A stretch of 64,000 bases of DNA, taken from Actinosynnema sp. ALI-1.44 (lineage in GTDB: Bacteria > Actinomycetota > Actinomycetes > Mycobacteriales > Pseudonocardiaceae). The position numbers and the translations under genes are program-made. Below the pieces are notes generated by a model. The model ran no database searches. It was not told the origin of the DNA and saw only the letters and a list, made by a program, of their open reading frames with translations. Positions 57,538 through 64,000 of the stretch are shown piece after piece. The stretch lies in contig NZ_MTQO01000046.1 in NCBI RefSeq assembly GCF_001984155.1, forward strand, positions 248,001-312,000. Reading direction: 5' to 3'. Numbering within the stretch: the first letter of the stretch is position 1; the number at the start of each line of letters is the position of its first letter.

Positions 57538-58167
57538 GTGAAGCTCACCGTGGACGTGATCGCGCGGGCGGCGCTGGAGATGCTCGACGAGGGCGGCCTG
57601 GACGGGTTGTCGATGCGACTGCTGGCAAGCAGGTTGGGGGTGCGGTCGGCCGCCCTGTACTGGCACGTGAAGAGCAAGAATCACCTGCTGGACGTGATGG
57701 CGGCGGCGATCTTCAACGACGCCGCCGACGGTCTGGAAGCACCGCGCGCGGGCGTGAGCTGGCAGGACTGGTTGGCCGACTGGGCGCGTCAACTGCGGCG
57801 GGCGATGCTGCGCTACCGCGACGGTGGGCGAATTTTCGCCAGCAGCAGCGTGGCCGAACCCGGGTTGTTCCGTGCGACCGAGTTGGCACTGCGGACGTTG
57901 CAGGACGCGGGGTTCGACGTGCAGCCCGCGGCGCGCAGCTTGGCGGCGCTGGTGCACTACGCGGTCGGGTTCACCATCGAGGAACAGAACCACGCCTACA
58001 AAGCCGAGACGCCGCACGGCACGTTGGACGCCGCACGGTTCCCGTTGACCGCGCAGGCCTATGTGGACGACAACCTGTTCGATCCGAACACCGACGAGTG
58101 TTTCGAGTACGGCATGCAGATCATCCTCGCAGGGATGCAGGCGACCAACACGGTGACGCCGTCGTGA
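57538..58167 (+). CDS. TetR-type regulator (TetR_C-1 class)
   Basis: A regulator of about 209 residues resembling TetR(A/B)-like proteins: VKLTVDVIARAALEMLDEGGLDGLSMRLLASRLGVRSAALYWHVKSKNHLLDVMAAAI in order, then a TetR_C_1 domain with FRATELALRTLQDAGFDVQPAARSLAALVHYAVGFTIEEQ. GTG 57538 is preferred; GTG 57529 and TTG 57493 are upstream alternatives that run into the operator. It probably represses the divergent Ddn/MDR operon. The structural class often senses planar or polyketide-like ligands. Confidence 0.88.
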   Translation: MKLTVDVIARAALEMLDEGGLDGLSMRLLASRLGVRSAALYWHVKSKNHLLDVMAAAIFNDAADGLEAPRAGVSWQDWLADWARQLRRAMLRYRDGGRIFASSSVAEPGLFRATELALRTLQDAGFDVQPAARSLAALVHYAVGFTIEEQNHAYKAETPHGTLDAARFPLTAQAYVDDNLFDPNTDECFEYGMQIILAGMQATNTVTPS

Positions 58168-58263
58168 TCACCCGTTGTCGCACCACACTCGGGTGAAGTC
58201 CGCCCCACGCCGCCGGGTGTTCGCTGAGTGTGGAGGCAGTGTCCTCAACGAACAGGGGCTCGA

Positions 58264-59133
58264 ATGCGCATCACCCGGCTGCTTGTCGTCGTGGCCTCGG
58301 CGGCCACGCTGCTGGCCACCGCCGCCACACCCACCACGGCCGCTCCGCGATTCCAGCACTACGTCGCCCTCGGCGACTCGTACACGTCCGGCCCGTTCAT
58401 CCCCATCCAGCGAACCGATCCGCTCGGCTGCGGGCGCTCGACCGCGAACTACCCGTCGGTGTTGTCGCAGGCGCTGCGGGTTGGTGAGTTCACCGATGTC
58501 AGTTGCGCCGGCGCGGACACCACGAACATGACGCGGCCGCAGCCGGTGCCGTTCAACGGCACCAACCCGCCTCAGTTGAACGCCCTGCGGTCCGACACGG
58601 ACCTGGTGACCGTCGGCATCGGCGGCAACGACGACGGCGTGTTCGGCAGCGTTGTCTCGACCTGCCCTCGTCTGCGCCCGGCCGACCCGACCGGCAACCC
58701 GTGCGAACAGCACTTCACTGTGGACGGTGTCGACACGATCAGGGCGGCCATCGAGAAGAACGGGTCGCGTGTGGTGGCGGTGCTCACCGCCATTCATGAA
58801 CGGTCGCCGCAGGCTCGGGTCCTGGTCGTGGGGTATCCGCGGATCACGCCGCCGAGCGGCACCTGCCCGGCCATCCTGCCGTTCGCCGACGGCGACTACG
58901 CCTGGTTGAACCAGGTGCAACGCGACATGAACCAGTCGCTGGCGAACGCGGCCGACGGCAACGCCACCTATGTCGACGTGTTCGGCCCGTCGGAAGGGCA
59001 CGACGCCTGCGCCTCGGGTGGCGCGGCGTGGATCAACGGCCAGAACGACAACATCCTCGCCGCGGCGGCCTACCACCCGGTGAAGGAGGGCATGGCGGGT
59101 ATGGCCGCCGTGGTGCGCCAGTACCTTGGCTAA
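58264..59133 (+). CDS. Secreted SGNH-family lipase/esterase
   Basis: A 289-residue exported hydrolase. Signal peptide: RLLVVVASAATLLATAA then TPTTAA-P. Block I YVALGDSYTSG (nucleophile Ser), a GIGGNDDGV motif (block III Gly/Asn) and AYHPVKEGMAGMA at the end (Asp/His). Cysteines occur in pairs typical of disulfide-stabilised streptomycete SGNH lipases. It is translated from ATG 58264 after an AGGGGC site, about 96 bp downstream of the TetR stop. Extracellular ester hydrolysis is expected. Confidence 0.93.
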   Translation: MRITRLLVVVASAATLLATAATPTTAAPRFQHYVALGDSYTSGPFIPIQRTDPLGCGRSTANYPSVLSQALRVGEFTDVSCAGADTTNMTRPQPVPFNGTNPPQLNALRSDTDLVTVGIGGNDDGVFGSVVSTCPRLRPADPTGNPCEQHFTVDGVDTIRAAIEKNGSRVVAVLTAIHERSPQARVLVVGYPRITPPSGTCPAILPFADGDYAWLNQVQRDMNQSLANAADGNATYVDVFGPSEGHDACASGGAAWINGQNDNILAAAAYHPVKEGMAGMAAVVRQYLG

Positions 59134-59267
59134 GAGTTCTCGCACATGGTCAGCCAACGAGTGCGAAGGCCGTCCTCTCTGCGCGCGGCCGGACTGGACG
59201 AGGCGTTCGATGCCGTCGATATCCCTGATCTGATGGCGGCCCGCGTCGCGGCCGGGTGAACGTCGCG

Positions 59268-59296
59268 CCCCACGCTTCAGCACCCCACGCTTCAGC
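59268..59296. repeat. Tandem 14-bp duplication at the epoxide hydrolase stop
   Basis: CCCCACGCTTCAGC occurs at 59268-59281 and 59283-59296, period 15. Both copies encode a TGA in the frame of the epoxide hydrolase, so the duplication leaves the protein end intact. It looks like slippage. Confidence 0.8.
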
Positions 59297-60404
59297 GCAC
59301 CTTCGCGAAGAACTCCCGGACGTCGCGGACGAACAGGTCGGGCACTTCGAGTGCGGCGAAGTGCCCGCCGCGGTCCAGTTCGGTCCAGTGCACGATGTCC
59401 AGGTCGCGTTCGGCCAACGCGCGCACGGGCTGGACCAACTCGTGCGGGAACACCGCGACGCCCACCGGTACGGGGCAGTGCAGGGATTTGCCGCGCAGCG
59501 CCGTGGATTCGTAGTACATCCGCGCGGAGGATCCGGCCGTCCGGGTGAGCCAGTACAGGGAGACGTTCGTCAGCAGCCAGTCGTCGTCGACGGTGACGCC
59601 CGGGTCGCTCCATTCCTGGAACTTCTCGGCGATCCACGCGAGTTGCCCGACCGGTGAGTCGGTCAGCGCGTAGGACAGGGTCTGCGGCCGGGTGGCTTGC
59701 TGGCGGAGATATCCGGCGGGGTTGGCGAGGTACGTGCTCACCGCAGCCAGTCGGGCCTCGTCCTCGTCGGACAGGTCCACCGGGGCGCCGCGCAGCACGG
59801 TCACCAGGAAGTTCAGGTGCACGCCGACCACGCGCCCGGGGTCGGCGCCGCCGACGACGCGGGAGATCAGGGATCCCCAGTCGCCGCCTTGCACGCCGTA
59901 GCGCTCGTAGCCCAGGCGGGTCATGAGTTTCGTCCACAGGTCCGCCACGCGGTGGGCGTCCCAGCCGGTGGTGGCGGTGGGGCCGGAGAAGCCGAAGCCG
60001 GGGATGGCGGGGATGACGACGTGGAAGGCGTCGGCGAGGTCCTCGGGGTCGGTCAGCGGTGGGACGACGTCGAGGAATTCCAGCACGGACCCGGGCCAGC
60101 CGTGGGTGAGCAGCAGCGGCAGCGCGTGCGGGTGGGGTGATCGCACGTGCAGGAAGTGGATCTGCTGGTCGTCGATGACGGTGGTGAACTGGGGGTGGGC
60201 GTTGAGTTTCGTCTCCTGCTCGCGCCAGGAGTAGCCGTCCTGCCAGTAGGCCGCCAGTGCGCGCAACCGTTCGAGCGGGACACCGTAGTCCCAGCCCACG
60301 CCGGGCAGTTCGTCCGGCCAGCGAGTGCGGGCCAGCCGGTCGCGCAGGTCGTCGAGGTCGGCCTGGGGTACCTGGCTGTGGAAGGGAACTACGGCGTCGC
60401 TCAT
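59292..60404 (-). CDS. Epoxide hydrolase (EHN-type alpha/beta hydrolase)
   Basis: A 370-residue hydrolase of the microsomal-type epoxide hydrolase family. N-terminal EHN domain: VPQADLDDLRDRLARTRWPDELPGVGWDYGV. Core: LLLTHGWPGSVLEFLDVV (oxyanion), PAIPGFGFSGP, the nucleophile Asp in YGVQGGDWGSLISRVV, lid tyrosines (SLYWLTRTAGSSARMYYES) and the catalytic His in HFAALEVPDLF. ATG 60404 gives MSDAVVPF. It opens epoxides to diols, or ester-like substrates in relatives. No neighbour clearly shares the pathway. Confidence 0.93.
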   Translation of the reverse strand: MSDAVVPFHSQVPQADLDDLRDRLARTRWPDELPGVGWDYGVPLERLRALAAYWQDGYSWREQETKLNAHPQFTTVIDDQQIHFLHVRSPHPHALPLLLTHGWPGSVLEFLDVVPPLTDPEDLADAFHVVIPAIPGFGFSGPTATTGWDAHRVADLWTKLMTRLGYERYGVQGGDWGSLISRVVGGADPGRVVGVHLNFLVTVLRGAPVDLSDEDEARLAAVSTYLANPAGYLRQQATRPQTLSYALTDSPVGQLAWIAEKFQEWSDPGVTVDDDWLLTNVSLYWLTRTAGSSARMYYESTALRGKSLHCPVPVGVAVFPHELVQPVRALAERDLDIVHWTELDRGGHFAALEVPDLFVRDVREFFAKVR

Positions 60405-60564
60405 GGTCAAGACAGTTCCGCCTCTCCGAGATTTTGGCGCTTGGTCACCTTGGGCTGGCACTGTTCAGTTCGGTGCGTACTGGTGGCTGGTTTGCGTCAC
60501 GTTCCCCTGAGGTGCGGTGGGCTGCCACGTGGTCTGCGTTGGGCCTCGAGGTGCACACGGGGTG

Positions 60565-61758
60565 TCACGACGCTAGCCCCTGGGCCGTGGTCTTGTCGCG
60601 GATCATCGTGAACGCCACAACGGCGGCGAGCACGCCCAGCGCGGCGGTGACGAGGTAGACGCGGTTGAGGCCGTCGACACTGGTGCCGCCGGTTTGGAAC
60701 ACCAGGCCGAGCGCGGCGACGCCGAGCGTCTGCCCGAGTTGGCGTGCGGTGGTGGACATGCCGACCGCGACACCGACGTGTTCGGCGGGCACCGTGGCGA
60801 ACAGCACGGCGCCCATGGCGGGCATCAGGAGTCCGACGCCGAGCCCGGACACGGTCAGGCCGACGAGGATCGCTGTCGCGGTGGAGTCGTTGTCCAATCC
60901 GGCTTGCAGTGCGCTGCCCACGCCGCCGAGCAGCAGCCCGAGCGCGATCATGAGCCGGGGTGGGACGGTCCGCAGCCGTCGCCCGGCGAGCGTGGAGGCG
61001 ACGAATGTGCTCAGCGCGAGCGGGACCATGGCCAGTCCGGCGGCGACCGGGCCGAGCCGCAGGGTGTCCTGTAGCCAGATCGAGGTGTAGACCAGGCACG
61101 CGAACACACAGGCGGCGACGATCCCGCAGACGAGCAGTGCGTTGAACGTGGTGACCCGCAACAGCGACCGCAGCCCGGCCAGGTCGAACCGTTTTCCCCG
61201 GTTGCCGGGCACGGGGCGGACGCTGGCGCGGGTCAGCGCGACGGCCAGCAGCGCCACGGGCAGGTTGACCAGGAAGATCGCCTGCCAGCCCACGTACTGG
61301 GTGAGCACGCCGCCGAGCATGGGCCCGGCCGCGGCGGCCAGTCCGTTGACCGCGCCCCAGATGCCGATGGCGATGCCACGGTCGCGGCCGTCGTAGCTGC
61401 TGCCGATCAGCGTGAACGTGGTGACGGCCATCGCCGCTCCCCCGATGCCCTGCACGCCGCGGGCGGTGATCAGCACCGTGATGTTCGGTGCCAGGGCGCA
61501 GGCCAGGGACGCGGCGGTGAACACGCCGAGGCCCGCGAGGTAGACCGCGCGGTGGCCGTGGCGGTCGGCGACGGATCCGGCGACGAGCATGAGTGCGGCG
61601 AGGACCGCGGTGTAGATGTTGAGCACCCACTGCAGGGGTGTCAGTGGCGCGTGCAGGTCGTGTCCGATGTCGGGTAGGGCGACCGTGACGGCGGTGGTGT
61701 CGATCAGGAACAGCAGCGAGCCGAGGCTGACCGCGACCAGCGCTCCCCACTTCCGCAT
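60565..61758 (-). CDS. MFS transporter, DHA2-like but shortened
   Basis: A 397-residue exporter-like permease. N-terminal motif VSLGSLLFLIDTTAVTVALPDIGHDL, motif A in GSVADRHGHRAVYL, motif C-like GPMLGGVLTQYVGW. DHA2 members normally have 14 helices (about 470 residues). Here the sequence goes from GKRFDLAG straight to LRSLLRVTTFNALL, omitting the middle helix pair with its linker. About 12 helices remain, so an in-frame deletion of roughly 70 residues is likely. RBS AGAGGAG precedes the ATG. It is divergent from a Lrp-type regulator. Confidence 0.9.
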   Translation of the reverse strand: MRKWGALVAVSLGSLLFLIDTTAVTVALPDIGHDLHAPLTPLQWVLNIYTAVLAALMLVAGSVADRHGHRAVYLAGLGVFTAASLACALAPNITVLITARGVQGIGGAAMAVTTFTLIGSSYDGRDRGIAIGIWGAVNGLAAAAGPMLGGVLTQYVGWQAIFLVNLPVALLAVALTRASVRPVPGNRGKRFDLAGLRSLLRVTTFNALLVCGIVAACVFACLVYTSIWLQDTLRLGPVAAGLAMVPLALSTFVASTLAGRRLRTVPPRLMIALGLLLGGVGSALQAGLDNDSTATAILVGLTVSGLGVGLLMPAMGAVLFATVPAEHVGVAVGMSTTARQLGQTLGVAALGLVFQTGGTSVDGLNRVYLVTAALGVLAAVVAFTMIRDKTTAQGLAS

Positions 61759-61810
61759 GGGTTCTCCTCTCGTGGTGATGGAGTCGAGATTCGACCCGTC
61801 CGAGGGATTG

Positions 61811-61850
61811 CCCTGACCACTTCGGTCATCTATGAGCGAAACTGTCAGGG
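61811..61850. promoter_or_regulatory. 40-bp near-palindrome between MFS and Lrp genes
   Basis: Two 19-bp arms (61811-61829 and 61832-61850, ends CCCTGAC and GTCAGGG) match at 15 of 19 positions around a 2-base centre. It covers the first possible ATG (61832) of the Lrp gene, which argues for the later start at 61865. It lies about 50 bp upstream of the MFS start on the other side. It is the expected form of an Lrp-family or similar dimer site. Confidence 0.62.
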
Positions 61851-61864
61851 TTTACGCTCCTGTG

Positions 61865-62833
61865 ATGGATCCCGTCACGCTGGACCCGGTCGATCGCGGC
61901 GTGCTGCACGCGTTGCAGATCGACGGTCGCGCTCCGCTGAGAACCATCGCGGCCGTCATCGGTGTTTCGGAGAACACGGTGGCGCGCCGTTATCAGCGGC
62001 TGCGGTCGGCCGGGGTCGTGCGGGTCGCGGGTGTGGTCAACGGTGCCCGGTTGGGGTACACGGCGTGGACGCTGCGGTTGCAGTGCACACCGGACGCGGC
62101 CACGGCGGTGGCAGCGGCGCTGGCGGCGCGCCCGGACACGTCGTGGGTGTACCTGTTGTCCGGTGGGACGGAGATCGCCTGTAGCACGCAGTCGCGCACG
62201 GTCGGCGAGTGGGACGAGCTGCTGTTGTCGAAGTTGCCGCGCACACGCCGGGTGACGTCGGTGTCGGCGCATTCGATCCTGCGGATCACCGCGTCTCCGT
62301 ACCGGTGGTCGGGGTTGACGTGGCTGGACGCCGACCAGGTCGCGCAGCTGACGCCCGCGCCTGGGGTCACCGACGACAGCCCGATGGTTTTGGAGTTCGC
62401 CGACCACGCGTTGCTGGAGGCGTTGGGCCGGGACGGGCGAATGGGGTACGCGGAGCTGGCGTCGCTGACAGGCTGGTCGGATTCGACGGTGAAGCGGCGG
62501 ATGGAGCATCTGCGGCGGGCGGGGGTGCTGACGTACTTCCTTGATGTCCCGGCGGCGGCGCTGGGGTTCGGGGTGGAGGCGCGGTTGTGGATGCGGGTGC
62601 GGCCGTCGCGGTTGGCGACGACCGCGGAGACGATCGCGCGGCACCCGGAGGTGTCGTTCGCGGCGGTGACCACCGGGTCGTCGAATTTGGTGGCGGCGGT
62701 GAACTGCCGGGACAACGCGGACCTGTACCGGTATCTGACCGAACGGGTGTCGGCGTTGGACGCGGTCCGCGATGTGGAGACCGCGCCGGTGATCAGGACG
62801 GTGAAACGGGCGGCGGCGTTGCTGCCGGCCTGA
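61865..62833 (+). CDS. Lrp/AsnC regulator with duplicated domains
   Basis: A protein of about 322 residues with two Lrp units. Unit 1 HTH: LDPVDRGVLHALQIDGRAPLRTIAAVIGVSENTVARRYQRLRSAGVV. Unit 2: ALLEALGRDGRMGYAELASLTGWSDSTVKRRMEHLRRAGVL. RAM-like domains follow each (ARLGYTAWTLRLQCTPD; FGVEARLWMRVRPSR). It lies divergent to the MFS transporter with a large palindrome between, so this protein probably governs the transporter. ATG 61865 is chosen to avoid the palindrome, and the HTH begins a few residues later. Confidence 0.9.
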   Translation: MDPVTLDPVDRGVLHALQIDGRAPLRTIAAVIGVSENTVARRYQRLRSAGVVRVAGVVNGARLGYTAWTLRLQCTPDAATAVAAALAARPDTSWVYLLSGGTEIACSTQSRTVGEWDELLLSKLPRTRRVTSVSAHSILRITASPYRWSGLTWLDADQVAQLTPAPGVTDDSPMVLEFADHALLEALGRDGRMGYAELASLTGWSDSTVKRRMEHLRRAGVLTYFLDVPAAALGFGVEARLWMRVRPSRLATTAETIARHPEVSFAAVTTGSSNLVAAVNCRDNADLYRYLTERVSALDAVRDVETAPVIRTVKRAAALLPA

Positions 62834-62922
62834 CAGCGGCGGGATCAACCGAGTTCACCCATCAGTCCTGGCCTGCCCGCGACGTCGCGTGTTCCAGTCG
62901 GCGGTGCGGTTGGATCGGCGGC

Positions 62923-63405
62923 ATGGCCGCACTTCCGATCCGTGATCGCGCTGGCAACGTCTTGGTCGACGTTCGGTTCGTCGCGGAAGACGAGCTGGCG
63001 AACCTGGCCGGGCACACGGCGATCCCCGCGTCGTTGGTCGTTGTCGTGCACGCGAATGCCGTGCTGATGATGTTCGACGGTTGGCGCAAGCAGTGGGAGC
63101 TGCCGGGAGGGATGCGGGAGCACGGGGAGTTCCCGCGCCAGGCCGCGGTGCGGGAACTGCATGAGGAGACCGGCATCCAGGGGGCCGATCTGGCCTTCGT
63201 GGCGGTTGCCGAGTTCGATCTCACCCAGCCCGCGCGTCGGGAACTGCTTGCTGTCTACCGGACCCGGCTCGAGGTCGTGCCTGCGCTTGTCGTGAACGAC
63301 GAAGCGTTGGGCTTCCGGTGGTGGGGGCTGTCGCAACCGGTGAGCGACGGCATGAGCCCGCTGGACGCGGAGATAGCCAGGCGCGTGGTCATGCCGTGCG
63401 GGTGA
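62923..63405 (+). CDS. NUDIX hydrolase
   Basis: A 160-residue NUDIX protein. The Nudix box is clear: GGMREHGEFPRQAAVRELHEETGI (GX5EX7REUXEEXGU pattern) at about residues 63-86. WELP precedes it. Members hydrolyse nucleoside diphosphate-linked substrates; the specificity is unknown. ATG 62923 starts MAALPIRD. It lies 90 bp after the Lrp stop and overlaps the convergent MFS stop by 17 bp. Confidence 0.9.
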   Translation: MAALPIRDRAGNVLVDVRFVAEDELANLAGHTAIPASLVVVVHANAVLMMFDGWRKQWELPGGMREHGEFPRQAAVRELHEETGIQGADLAFVAVAEFDLTQPARRELLAVYRTRLEVVPALVVNDEALGFRWWGLSQPVSDGMSPLDAEIARRVVMPCG

Positions 63406-64000
63406 CCGGCTGGGGTTCGGCGGCGATGGTGTGCGGGCGGGTGCGTTCGGCCCAGCGCACCGCGGGTTTGATGAGCAGGCTGGTGAGTAGGAAGACGGCA
63501 CCGAGCACGATCCAGCCGGGAATGCCCCACGTGACGACGAGGGTGGTGAGCAGCAGCGGCGCGATGACCCGTGCGACGGCGAGGCCGTTGCCGAACAGGC
63601 CCTGGTATTGGCCGTGCTTGTCCGGCGGGGCGAGCGCGAAGCTGATCTCCCACGCCCCGGCGGCCTGCATCATCTCGCCGTAGGTCTGCACGAGTGCCGC
63701 CGCGAGCAGGATCCCCGCCGCGAGCCACGCGGAGGTGCCCAGTGCGGACAGGGCGAACACGACGCAGGCGACCATCAGCATCACGCCTGCGTGCCGCATC
63801 GAGCGCACCGCGGTGGCCAGCGAGGTGACGCCGCGGGCGACACGGACCTGCAACAGCACGACGGACACGGTGTTGAGCAGCAGGACCGCGGAGACCATCC
63901 AGCGCGGCGCGTCGGTGTGCTGGACGATCCACAGCGGGGTGGCCAGGGTGATCAGGGGGATGTGCAGCAGCATGATGGTGTTGAGCAGCGCCAGCACCGC
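63389..64000 (-). CDS. MFS transporter, 5' part outside window
   Basis: Partial gene running off the right edge; about 204 residues are visible. They form at least five hydrophobic segments (LLNTIMLLHIPLITLATPLWIV; AVLLLNTVSVVLLQ; MLMVACVVFALSALG; LAAGILLAAALVQTYGEMMQAAG; VVTWGIPGWIVLGAVFLLTSLL), the C-terminal half of an MFS exporter with the loop RGVTSLATAVRSMRHAG. The stop overlaps the NUDIX gene. The transported compound is unknown. Confidence 0.85.
   Translation of the reverse strand, partial: AVLALLNTIMLLHIPLITLATPLWIVQHTDAPRWMVSAVLLLNTVSVVLLQVRVARGVTSLATAVRSMRHAGVMLMVACVVFALSALGTSAWLAAGILLAAALVQTYGEMMQAAGAWEISFALAPPDKHGQYQGLFGNGLAVARVIAPLLLTTLVVTWGIPGWIVLGAVFLLTSLLIKPAVRWAERTRPHTIAAEPQPVTRTA

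Noticed and set aside
59146-59259. 37-codon plus-strand ORF after the SGNH lipase
   Set aside because: No ribosome site, no domain and short length; not distinguishable from chance.

Overview
The window looks like the chromosome of a high-GC filamentous actinomycete, most likely of the Pseudonocardiaceae/Actinosynnemataceae type. The inference rests on strong G/C bias at third codon positions, many GTG starts, a mycothiol-type (MDMPI-fold) enzyme, two Ddn-type deazaflavin oxidoreductases, ECF42-like sigma factors and a very high density of one-component regulators. No rRNA, tRNA or CRISPR array was seen. The genus cannot be fixed from the sequence alone.

Layout. 0-6 kb: DUF899 protein (cut by the window edge), SDR/TetR pair, EamA exporter, Ddn-type protein, ferredoxin-MBL protein, a TetR lacking part of its HTH, a secreted PEBP-like protein. 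6-11 kb: a TetR remnant, a short leader ORF plus RBS hairpin, a rifampin-monooxygenase (rox) homologue, an ECF42 sigma/DGPF pair, and an MBL hydrolase divergent from a TetR. 11-18.3 kb: MerR/mycothiol-type pair, an ArsR/oxidoreductase deletion scar, VOC/AraC pair, DHFR-like protein, an orphan tyrosine recombinase with gene debris, and LysR. 18.7-33 kb: a catabolic region with a Baeyer-Villiger-type monooxygenase, aromatic-type FAD monooxygenase with MarR, a tightly overlapping six-gene operon (amidohydrolase, MFS transporter, RidA, two-subunit TPP decarboxylase, aldehyde dehydrogenase), a divergent retro-Claisenase-like crotonase, TetR, an unknown protein, a double-Lrp regulator and a PLP ammonia-lyase. 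33.1-36.3 kb: an accessory-looking stretch with an AT-rich front, a zinc-finger/coiled-coil protein and two adjacent unrecognised genes. 36.3-64 kb: many small regulator/enzyme pairs (XRE/aldo-keto reductase, TetR/FusB-like, MerR/BtrH-like/quinone oxidoreductase, FrnE-like, MFS, GNAT/XRE-cupin, pentapeptide protein, GbsR-like/serine hydrolase, second ECF42 with a GyrI-like partner, DUF899/ECF-SnoaL, MDR/Ddn/TetR, SGNH hydrolase, epoxide hydrolase, MFS/Lrp, NUDIX) ending in an MFS gene cut by the right edge.

How it works together. Most of the window consists of short divergent or overlapping cassettes, each a sensor next to an oxidoreductase, hydrolase or transporter, as in detoxification and nutrient-scavenging regions. 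The only clear multi-step pathway is 22.7-29.5 kb: hydrolysis of an imported substrate, imine/enamine clearance, 2-oxo-acid decarboxylation and aldehyde oxidation, with a C-C bond hydrolase beside it. Signs of decay are common: truncated or internally deleted TetR, ArsR, oxidoreductase, methyltransferase and MFS genes. Several genes, mostly regulators or regulator targets, appear to have leaderless transcripts.
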